The notes under the pieces were generated by a model that worked only from the letters and a program-made list of their open reading frames with translations, was not told the DNA's origin and searched no databases. 6,783 bases of DNA from Deltaproteobacteria bacterium UBA2221. Lineage in GTDB: Bacteria > Desulfobacterota > Syntrophorhabdia > Syntrophorhabdales > WCHB1-27. The stretch spans positions 25,344 to 32,126 of the forward strand of contig DCUF01000073.1 in the NCBI GenBank assembly GCA_002328485.1. Direction: 5' to 3'. Position numbers and translations under genes: made by a program. Below are positions 1-4,716 of this stretch, piece by piece. The stretch's first letter is position 1; the number at the start of each line of letters is the position of its first letter.

Positions 1-190
1 AACCGTTTCGGCTACGAGCCTGGTTCGTCAGCCTTATAATTGCTTCTTTCGTGAGTTCTTCCTGAAGAACGGCGGAAGCACCTGTCAAGGGGATCAGGCC
101 CGTCATCGTTGCACAGGTGATGGCGGTGAGGACAACAAACAGGGTTCTTTTCCAGAAGGCAGGCAAGTCGCTAATAGGGTCGTGTCTCAT
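1..190 (-). CDS. Exported protein, N-terminal part, probable CAP/SCP-domain (YkwD-like); partial
   Basis: The reading frame is open from an ATG at 188-190 to the left edge, giving 63 residues; the rest lies outside the window. Residues 1-16 are a short, weakly basic N-region ending in WKRT. Residues 17-37 are hydrophobic, and an Ala-Ser-Ala at 38-40 is a good signal-peptidase I site, so the protein is probably exported. The mature part opens with a helix ending LTNQARSRNG, which resembles the first helix of bacterial CAP/SCP (YkwD-like) domains, where a (V/T)NxxRxxxG pattern starts the domain. The family call is therefore an inference from about 20 residues. No clear Shine-Dalgarno sequence precedes the ATG, but the N-region and signal peptide fit this start, and an in-frame stop lies a short way upstream. 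It could instead be another secreted protein. Confidence 0.55.
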   Translation of the reverse strand, partial: MRHDPISDLPAFWKRTLFVVLTAITCATMTGLIPLTGASAVLQEELTKEAIIRLTNQARSRNG

Positions 191-511
191 ACTACTGTTA
201 TCGGATGAGGCTATACTTTTCGATAAGCTATCGGGCCGTTTGGCATTAGCTTACAGGAACCATGGGGCTGGTATCAAGGTTTTTTGAATTGCCAGGGCCT
301 GATCATACTTCACCATTCCATCCCTTTCCCCTCAGAAGATCCTGAGCTGGTCTATGCCCGGTCCTGGAAAACACTCTCATATATTTTCATCGCCTGGAAG
401 CGTGCCATCTGTATTAGAGGATGTGACCACATCAAGTACGGGCTGGGTTGAATCTAAATTTACAGCCGCCTTTGTGATTGATGGCAGTCTGTCTTTCTAA
501 ACATTATCGCT

Positions 512-549
512 GACGGCAAGGTACACCCCTAAACTGTGTTAATGCCGTT
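512..549. repeat. Imperfect stem-loop in the intergenic region
   Basis: ACGGCA at 513-518 pairs with TGCCGT at 543-548, with a possible G-U pair outside. Inside it, ACAC at 523-526 pairs with GTGT at 536-539, leaving a nine-base apical loop and a small internal loop. On the plus strand a moderately T-rich stretch follows (GTTTCCTTT), so it could act as a weak terminator or be part of a structured RNA. No adjacent plus-strand gene explains it. Confidence 0.3.
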
Positions 550-627
550 TCCTTTACCCCTGCTGGTCTGACTGCTTATGGTCTTGGGTTGAGCGGGCAT
601 TTGGCAAGATCATACGTAAAGATCATC

Positions 628-642
628 AGGAGAGGAGAGGAG
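628..642 (+). promoter_or_regulatory. Triple AGGAG ribosome binding site
   Basis: The pentamer AGGAG occurs three times in a row (628-632, 633-637, 638-642). The last copy ends five bases before the ATG at 648, close to ideal Shine-Dalgarno spacing. This is the best ribosome binding site in the region between the left-edge gene and the tRNA, and it is the main reason to take the following short ORF seriously. A purine-rich microsatellite arising by chance is the alternative. Confidence 0.4.
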
Positions 643-647
643 CCAAT

Positions 648-764
648 ATGATGCTGGGCTTTAGGATATTCTCGGGGCCTTACCGGCCCGTGATTGACAC
701 CGATGCATCACTCCTGCTACTGCCAAGGCTGGCCCGGACCCGTCTGAGCAGACAGGCAAAGTAG
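648..764 (+). CDS. Possible 38-residue small basic protein
   Basis: An ATG at 648, immediately followed by a second ATG, opens a 38-codon frame ending at TAG 762-764. I do not recognise the product. It has a short mixed N-terminus with FRIFSGPYRP, a run of four leucines near residues 22-25, and a C-terminal third rich in Arg and Lys (RLARTRLSRQAK), so it would be strongly basic; no full membrane segment is visible. The support is the closely spaced triple AGGAG upstream rather than any homology. It lies on the opposite strand to the tRNA and to all genes between 959 and 5399. It could be a real small protein, a leader peptide without a downstream gene, or chance. Confidence 0.3.
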   Translation: MMLGFRIFSGPYRPVIDTDASLLLLPRLARTRLSRQAK

Positions 765-798
765 AAGCCGGGCAGCAATCATAAATCACATGGGCCGT

Positions 799-858
799 GT
801 AAGTGGGCAGGGCATCATGGACATCCCTCTTGTCCCGGTCTGCTTACACTCCACTTAC
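799..858. repeat. Spaced 8-bp inverted repeat
   Basis: GTAAGTGG at 799-806 is the reverse complement of CCACTTAC at 851-858, and one further G-U pair is possible on each side. The 44-base interior holds a smaller AGGG/CCCT pairing (809-812 with 825-828). A separate CACGC/GCGTG repeat lies just to the right (864-868 with 877-881). These suggest folding potential in the DNA downstream of the tRNA gene, but there is no T-run to mark a terminator. Confidence 0.25.
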
Positions 859-958
859 GACGACACGCCAAGGCCCGCGTGCTACATTGTGCTTACACTG
901 AATTAAAACATTTATGACTGAGGGCTGAGACGATCACAAAACCATCAATAAAAACAAG

Positions 959-1043
959 TGCCTGAGACGGGAATCGAACCCGTACGACCACGAGGATCGA
1001 GGGATTTTAAGTCCCTTGCGTCTACCAGTTCCGCCACCCAGGC
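959..1043 (-). tRNA. tRNA-Leu, anticodon UAA
   Basis: On the minus strand the 85-base gene folds as a class II tRNA. The seven-pair acceptor stem is GCCTGGG with CTCAGGC (one G-U pair). The anticodon stem AGGGA/TCCCT encloses the loop CTTAAAA, giving anticodon TAA. The T arm is ACGGG-TTCGATT-CCCGT, and a long variable arm lies between, as expected for leucine tRNAs. The D arm has the usual GGTAGA. The discriminator base is A, as for leucine. The CCA tail is not encoded, because the next genomic bases are CTT, so it would be added by nucleotidyltransferase. The gene has its own promoter (1053-1081), and a T-rich stretch follows its 3' end (about 946-956), which may help termination. Confidence 0.97.
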
Positions 1044-1052
1044 ATCAACCTT

Positions 1053-1081
1053 TTTATAATCGGAATGGCACGGCTTGTCAA
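1053..1081 (-). promoter_or_regulatory. Promoter of the tRNA-Leu gene
   Basis: On the minus strand, TTGACA (1081-1076) and TATAAA (1058-1053) are separated by exactly 17 bases, a near-consensus housekeeping sigma-70 promoter. Transcription would be expected to start around 1046-1047, only three or four bases before the mature tRNA 5' end at 1043. It sits directly after the yqeC terminator-like hairpin, so the tRNA appears to be an independent unit. Confidence 0.85.
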
Positions 1082-1086
1082 TAACG

Positions 1087-1110
1087 AAAACGCCCTGCTT
1101 TCCAAGAGCG
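1087..1110 (-). terminator. Probable intrinsic terminator after yqeC
   Basis: Read on the minus strand, CGCTCT (1110-1105) pairs with AGGGCG (1096-1091), including one G-U pair, around an eight-base loop. TTTT and a further T-rich stretch follow at once (from 1090). The stem is short, so it may be leaky. Its place, nine bases after the yqeC stop codon and just before the tRNA promoter, supports a terminator role. Confidence 0.5.
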
Positions 1111-1119
1111 GCTAAGTGG

Positions 1120-1857
1120 TCAAACCTCGGAAACACTATAAAAGAAGCGAAAAAGCAGGCTGGAGATAATGACTCGGCCTACCCCCGTGCTCCTGACAAG
1201 TCTCTTTGCAAGGGGGATCACCTTCTCCCGTTCTCGGCAGGCGTCAAATTTGTTGAGCATTATGGTGCACTTGGCTGGGTCAATGTCCTTCATCATAGCG
1301 CGGGCACCAAACAACGTCGCAAACAATGTCGAATCGATGAGAGCGTCGCCCGGCACCCCCGCCATATCTTGAAACAATTCCCAGCGAAATACGTGATCTG
1401 CCACAGGACCACCCAAACCGTCCAGGCCGGCGACAAGGATGGTCTGGTCCGAAAAAGGCGGAATAACAGGCTCATGGGCAGAGGGAAGCTTCAGCGGTCT
1501 GCCCTTGGCACCATCTGCCTCAATTACGATAAAGTCAAATGTCCCCTCAAGTCCCTCGATCTCGTCGAAGGAAAGAGACGTCAGCTTGCCATCGGCAAGG
1601 GCCTTTCCAATCCGCAGGGGCCCTTCCTGATTGCTGGAAGCCAAGTTTCGGCCCTTCCCCTCCAGGTCGTCAACCAAAAGGTATGGGGCCTCAGCCCGCA
1701 TCTTGGTGGTCGTGGTGATGACCGTCCGTCTGCCTTGTTGAAAAGCCCTTGCAGCCAAATATTCGGCCAGGGTGGTTTTACCGCCTCCACCGACCGTGGC
1801 GATAATATTGAGGTGGGAGATGAGTGAGAACGGATCAATCCTCTGGAGAAGCCACAT
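1120..1857 (-). CDS. yqeC: YqeC-family selenium-dependent molybdenum hydroxylase accessory protein
   Basis: This 245-residue protein has the marks of the YqeC family of P-loop proteins, which in other bacteria travels with selenium-dependent molybdenum hydroxylases and is thought to help mature their cofactor; its exact reaction is not settled. The P-loop is GGGGKTT at residues 23-29. TTTTK follows at 49-53, the family signature EADGAKGRPLK lies at 113-123 with HEPVIP after it, and LNKFD at 201-205 resembles an NKxD nucleotide-specificity motif. No signal peptide is seen, so it is probably cytoplasmic. The ATG lies inside the DUF2007-type gene (23-bp overlap) and is preceded by AGGGA at suitable spacing, which supports this start. 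It is the last gene of the operon. No hydroxylase subunits, yqeB, selD or mocA lie in the window, so the target enzyme is unknown. Confidence 0.88.
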   Translation of the reverse strand: MWLLQRIDPFSLISHLNIIATVGGGGKTTLAEYLAARAFQQGRRTVITTTTKMRAEAPYLLVDDLEGKGRNLASSNQEGPLRIGKALADGKLTSLSFDEIEGLEGTFDFIVIEADGAKGRPLKLPSAHEPVIPPFSDQTILVAGLDGLGGPVADHVFRWELFQDMAGVPGDALIDSTLFATLFGARAMMKDIDPAKCTIMLNKFDACREREKVIPLAKRLVRSTGVGRVIISSLLFRFFYSVSEV

Positions 1858-2086
1858 AGAGCATCCCTTGAATCCTTTGGATTATTTCCTTGGCTGCGGC
1901 TTCGTTCTCCTCTTCCACAAAGATTGTTGCATACCCCTTCTGCAAAATGAAGAGACCGTCGTAAGCAGTATCTTTGTGTTCCCTCACCACGTATTCAATG
2001 TCCTCCTTCTCGAGGGCATCGCGGACGGTGTCCGTCTCGAATATGTTCTCGGTAGTGTGGACTTTGATCCATCTATCTGAGGTCAT
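1835..2086 (-). CDS. DUF2007-type small protein (putative signal-transducing family)
   Basis: The gene encodes 83 residues with no signal peptide or membrane segment. The pattern is that of DUF2007 domains: an opening strand (IKVHTTENIFE, about residues 7-17), a helix over residues 18-30 (TDTVRDALEKEDI), a strand EYVVRE, a second strand ending GYATIFVEEE (51-60), then the helix ENEAAAKEIIQRI. This is a small ferredoxin-like alpha/beta fold of unproved function, often annotated as a putative signal-transducing protein. The frame is open further upstream to 2254, but that extension is low-complexity antisense-like sequence inside the lipoprotein gene. The ATG at 2086 gives the domain a normal N-terminus. 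It overlaps the lipoprotein stop by 14 bp and yqeC by 23 bp, so translation is probably coupled on both sides. Confidence 0.75.
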   Translation of the reverse strand: MTSDRWIKVHTTENIFETDTVRDALEKEDIEYVVREHKDTAYDGLFILQKGYATIFVEEENEAAAKEIIQRIQGMLYVASPED

Positions 2087-2609
2087 ATCCCGATTTGGTC
2101 CCGCCGACGTCATTTCGTTTAGGTGGATAGCTTTCCATCCCCCTGTCGTACTTGTCGTATTTTTCATACTGCCGTTCGAGTGGCCCAACCCAGATCTCCA
2201 CCTGGGTGGTGAGAATCGGGACTGTGGAGATCCGTACATTGGCGGACCGGTCATCCTTGGTGTAATTCATGATCGTATCGCCGTATTTGTAGCTATTAAT
2301 GAACTTCCACCCGTTCTTTGGCATGAATACCTTGTAGTAATTCTCCACAGAGGCGATCTCGACATTTCCGGTGGCCACCAAAACGCCCGCCTTGATGCTC
2401 GGCGCCTCGTAGACAAATGTCTTATCCCGTGAGACCTTCATCTCCTTGGGGAGGGGAACATCCGGAAATCCGTAAAACGTCTGGTTGAGCCCTTCATCTT
2501 TGGGTTTCTGCGTCTCAGACTGACCCGTCCACTGCTTGAAGGTGGCACACCCCGACAGAAAAGCAAAAAGCACTGCAACGGTGGCCAACAAAACCATTCC
2601 CTTCCTCAT
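2073..2609 (-). CDS. Uncharacterised lipoprotein
   Basis: The product is 178 residues. A lipoprotein signal peptide is clear: MRK at the N-terminus, a hydrophobic stretch over residues 4-18, and the lipobox L-S-G-C with lipidated Cys21. Residue 22 is Ala, not Asp, which favours outer-membrane sorting by the E. coli +2 rule, if that applies here. A polar linker (about 24-43) leads to a globular part with FPDVPLPKEM near 48-57, AGVLVATGNVE near 74-84, a VENYYKVFMPKNGW helix (88-101) and strands up to VEIWVGPL (137-144). The tail (146-178) is charged and Tyr-rich. I do not recognise a named family. The start is one base after the folE2 stop, with GGAGGG (2620-2615) five bases upstream, so it is co-transcribed and probably coupled with folE2. 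A link to pterin chemistry is not implied by the sequence. Confidence 0.85.
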   Translation of the reverse strand: MRKGMVLLATVAVLFAFLSGCATFKQWTGQSETQKPKDEGLNQTFYGFPDVPLPKEMKVSRDKTFVYEAPSIKAGVLVATGNVEIASVENYYKVFMPKNGWKFINSYKYGDTIMNYTKDDRSANVRISTVPILTTQVEIWVGPLERQYEKYDKYDRGMESYPPKRNDVGGTKSGYDLR

Positions 2610-2610
2610 G

Positions 2611-3396
2611 CTATCCCTCCGTCATCGTTTTTTCCAGAAATGCGTAAGCACTATGGTTGTGGATACTCTCGAAATTCTCGGCCTCGATCGTGTAGTGGGT
2701 GATATTCTCATGTTGCATCAGCCTTTCCGCCACGTCCCGCACGACATCCTCCACAAATTTGGGATTCTGGAAGGCCTTCTCCGTGACAAACTTCTCGTCC
2801 TCCCGTTTCAGTACCGAATAGATGTCGCAGCTCGATGACTCCTCGATGAGTGCAATCAAATCCTCTATCCAGAAGAAGCGTTTAAAATCCACGGCCACCT
2901 TTACAAACCCCCTCTGGTTATGGGCTCCCTGTTCGCTGATCTCCCGGGAACAGGGGCAAAGGGTGGTAACGGGTACCGACACTGAAACGGTAAAATGCTT
3001 CACCCCATGGGTGTCATCCATCTCGCCGGCAAAGCCGCACATGTACTCCATGTATCCGGGGGCACCCGTGATGGGTGCGTCTTTCTTGATGAAGTAAGGG
3101 AAACTCACCTCCAGGCGAGCGGATTCCGCATTGAGCCGTTGCTTCATTTCCCGGAGGATCTGGGCGAAGTTTCGCATGCTGATCATCCGCTGGTTTGAGT
3201 GGAGTATCTCCAGAAACCGGCTCATGTGGGTGCCCTTGTAGTTATGGGGCAGGCTCACATACATATTGATGGTCGCCACCGTGTTCTGAAAACCGTTAAC
3301 CTTGTCGAGCACCGTTATGGGGTATTTCACGTTTTTCACGCCGACCCGGTCAATGTCGATATTGCGTGAGTCCGGCATGCTCTGTACGTCTTTCAT
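2611..3396 (-). CDS. folE2: GTP cyclohydrolase FolE2 (type IB)
   Basis: FolE2 converts GTP to 7,8-dihydroneopterin triphosphate, the entry step to folate and to queuosine/7-deazaguanine pathways, in the cytoplasm. At 261 residues it has the family length. The signature TTLCPCSREIS holds the metal-binding Cys147, followed by GAHNQRG with His159. Then come SCDIYSVLKREDE (189-201, with Glu201) and ESIHNHSAYA (243-252, with His246 and His248); these are the conserved active-site segments of the COG1469 family. FolE2 enzymes differ from zinc-dependent FolE in tolerating other divalent metals, and in some bacteria they replace it under zinc limitation, but I see no Zur-like site here. The ATG overlaps the queD stop as ATGA (3393-3396), so the two successive enzymes of the pathway are translationally coupled. 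A later start at Met7 is possible. Confidence 0.95.
   Translation of the reverse strand: MKDVQSMPDSRNIDIDRVGVKNVKYPITVLDKVNGFQNTVATINMYVSLPHNYKGTHMSRFLEILHSNQRMISMRNFAQILREMKQRLNAESARLEVSFPYFIKKDAPITGAPGYMEYMCGFAGEMDDTHGVKHFTVSVSVPVTTLCPCSREISEQGAHNQRGFVKVAVDFKRFFWIEDLIALIEESSSCDIYSVLKREDEKFVTEKAFQNPKFVEDVVRDVAERLMQHENITHYTIEAENFESIHNHSAYAFLEKTMTEG
2615..2620 (-). promoter_or_regulatory. Ribosome binding site of the lipoprotein gene
   Basis: GGAGGG on the minus strand, five bases before the ATG at 2609, lies inside the last codons of folE2. It fixes the start of the lipoprotein gene at the Met that gives a complete signal peptide. Confidence 0.7.
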
Positions 3397-3767
3397 GGCG
3401 ACATCCGGTATGCGGCATAGGAGTTGGCCGATTCCCAGACCCTCACCTCCGCCAACGAAGCGTTCTGCTCGTGGAACAATTCCGCAATCCGCTGATAAAT
3501 GAAGATCGCTATATACTCCGAGGAGCTGGTTCGCTCCCGGAAAAAAGGGATCTCGTTGAGGTAGCTGTGGTCGAGCTCAGACAGCACCTCCTTGAGGTAA
3601 CCCTTCAGGGTTGCGAAATCAACGAGCATTCCGTCCCCGTCCAGCCTTTCTCCCTCGAATATCGCCTCTACCGTAAAGTTGTGGCCGTGTAAGGCTTCGC
3701 ACTTTCCCTTGTACGATTCAAGCCGGTGCGCTGCGGCAAAAGAATCCCTGACTGCCAGGCTAAACAT
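3393..3767 (-). CDS. queD: QueD, 6-carboxytetrahydropterin synthase (PTPS family)
   Basis: QueD turns dihydroneopterin triphosphate, the FolE2 product, into 6-carboxy-5,6,7,8-tetrahydropterin for queuosine synthesis. The 124-residue length is normal for the family. Visible active-site parts are the three zinc-ligand histidines His14 (AAHRL), His27 and His29 (LHGH), the catalytic Cys23 in the C-x3-HGH spacing typical of QueD rather than of mammalian PTPS, Asp66-His67 (LDHSYLNE) and Glu112 (VWESANSYAAY). The start MFSLAVRDSFAAAHRL matches the usual family N-terminus, and a stop codon lies four codons upstream in frame, so the ATG at 3767 is well fixed. A near-consensus promoter ends only six bases before it, so the mRNA may be leaderless. 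The stop overlaps folE2. A related PTPS role in tetrahydropterin or folate synthesis is the alternative, but the Cys spacing favours QueD. Confidence 0.93.
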   Translation of the reverse strand: MFSLAVRDSFAAAHRLESYKGKCEALHGHNFTVEAIFEGERLDGDGMLVDFATLKGYLKEVLSELDHSYLNEIPFFRERTSSSEYIAIFIYQRIAELFHEQNASLAEVRVWESANSYAAYRMSP

Positions 3768-3773
3768 GGAAAT

Positions 3774-3802
3774 ACTCTATAGTCAGGGGCAAGTAATGTC
3801 AA
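3774..3802 (-). promoter_or_regulatory. Promoter of the queD-folE2-lipoprotein-DUF2007-yqeC unit
   Basis: On the minus strand TTGACA (3802-3797) is followed after 17 bases by TAGAGT (3779-3774); a TATAGA two bases earlier would give a 15-base spacer. With the 17-base arrangement, only six bases separate the -10 box from the queD ATG, so the expected transcription start coincides with, or lies within a base or two of, the start codon. Confidence 0.7.
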
Positions 3803-3807
3803 TAATG

Positions 3808-3827
3808 AAAGCCTGAGGTAATAGGCC
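3808..3827 (-). terminator. Weak terminator-like hairpin after the kinase gene
   Basis: Read on the minus strand, GCCT (3826-3823) pairs with AGGC (3814-3811), with a G-U pair outside, around an eight-base loop. TTTCATTATT follows. The stem is too short for confidence, but the position between the kinase stop (3868) and the queD promoter parallels the hairpin between yqeC and the tRNA promoter. Confidence 0.25.
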
Positions 3828-3867
3828 GGGTCTGACAGGTCGAGATCGTCGGCAATCGTGCTGCAAT

Positions 3868-4716
3868 TCAGGTCTGCCGCTTCCCCAGGTTCCAGAAATG
3901 GTTGGGGGTCCGGAAATGGGCCAGGACGTTTCGTATATCGAATTCCCATGCCAAAGCCTTTCGGAGGCGGGACGTCAACCGGAACCTCTTAATCCGAGCG
4001 CTCAGGCGAATCCGCTCAGGCTCCGGGATACCGTAGGCCGAAAGCCAGGAATGAACCAAGTCCTCGGAGAAGTACGGGAGAAGCCCCTCACACAGAGACA
4101 TCAAATCGTATAGGGCCATCCGTTTATGCCTGATATCTCCCGGGAAAAGGTGTGACCGTGCCAAATCAATGAATACGAAGGTCGGAGACCCTGCGCGGTC
4201 AGCAACAAGAATGTTTCGAGTTCGGAGCATGCCGTGATGTACACCAATTGCGTGCATCCTCGCCAAATTAGCGAACAGAGGCGACACATCCAGGGACGTG
4301 GCGGCCTCTGGTCGGCTTGCAAGCACATCCCTGAGCGGTTGGCTATGAGCCACCTCTTCTGTCACCAGCGCCTCCCCCCATCCGTAGGGACCAAAGTGAC
4401 CATGGCACCAGAACAGAGGGGTGCTGCACGGGACACCGTGTTGCTCCAATTCGCGTAGTCCCTCAAACTCTCGCTTGGAGCGGAAAGAGGTGATCAGACT
4501 ATAACACTGAAGGAATAGCCCGCGCCGGTACATCTTGACCACAGCCTTTCTCCCGTTTACCGGAATGTTGCGCCAAATAAGCGTGACCGGCTCCCTCTTG
4601 ATCAACTCGCCCTTTGTGAGGTCCATTTCTACCGGGGCTTTCCCGGTTAGGCAGCCGCCCAGAGGGTTCATTTTCAGAGAGGTTGATGGGACCGCCATGG
4701 GCAAATCACGCTTCAT
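3868..4716 (-). CDS. Lipopolysaccharide-kinase (Kdo/WaaP, InaA-like) family protein, atypical catalytic loop
   Basis: The 282-residue protein has the protein-kinase-like fold of the LPS kinase family, members of which phosphorylate heptose or Kdo of the lipid A core at the inner face of the cytoplasmic membrane. Visible parts are the beta-3 lysine Lys61 (AVVKMY), a helix-C glutamate probably Glu83 (KREFEGLREL), the phrase HGVPCSTPLF typical of the family, a hinge-like VTEEV (118-122), the catalytic-loop region LARMHAIGVHHGMLRTRNILV (151-171) and the metal-binding Asp184 (FIDLARS). In the catalytic loop the usual HGDL/HRDL reads HGML: Met163 stands where the catalytic Asp should be, while Asn168 is kept. 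The N-terminal 30 residues are not kinase-like. It starts at an ATGA overlap with the methyltransferase stop, with AAGG upstream. The pair probably modifies the envelope. Activity is uncertain because of Met163. Confidence 0.82.
   Translation of the reverse strand: MKRDLPMAVPSTSLKMNPLGGCLTGKAPVEMDLTKGELIKREPVTLIWRNIPVNGRKAVVKMYRRGLFLQCYSLITSFRSKREFEGLRELEQHGVPCSTPLFWCHGHFGPYGWGEALVTEEVAHSQPLRDVLASRPEAATSLDVSPLFANLARMHAIGVHHGMLRTRNILVADRAGSPTFVFIDLARSHLFPGDIRHKRMALYDLMSLCEGLLPYFSEDLVHSWLSAYGIPEPERIRLSARIKRFRLTSRLRKALAWEFDIRNVLAHFRTPNHFWNLGKRQT

Larger units (their letters stand above)
191..958. other. Long region without a recognisable gene
   Basis: About 770 bases separate the start of the exported-protein gene from the tRNA-Leu gene. 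I found no reading frame of 60 codons or more and no resemblance to 6S RNA, SRP RNA, tmRNA or RNase P RNA. What it holds is small: a 38-codon ORF with a strong ribosome binding site (648-764), a 48-codon ORF without one (354-500, plus), a 21-codon minus-strand ORF (316-251), an imperfect hairpin (512-549), a spaced 8-bp inverted repeat (799-806 with 851-858) and a repeated 10-mer TGCTTACACT (841-850 and 890-899). It may be decayed sequence or carry an unrecognised small RNA. Confidence 0.6.

Noticed and set aside
251..316. 21-codon minus-strand ORF (MVKYDQALAIQK) after a purine-rich stretch
   Set aside because: The purine-rich upstream sequence is suggestive, but the ORF is too short and lacks other support.
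354..500. 48-codon plus-strand ORF starting MPGPGKHSH
   Set aside because: No ribosome binding site, no recognisable family and no supporting neighbour.
1075..1827. 250-codon open frame on the plus strand
   Set aside because: It lies antisense to yqeC, whose P-loop and EADGAKGRPLK motifs are clear, and its translation shows no domain-like pattern.
1835..2254. Longer 139-residue version of the DUF2007-type gene
   Set aside because: The extra N-terminal part is out-of-frame sequence of the lipoprotein gene; the domain begins naturally at the ATG at 2086.
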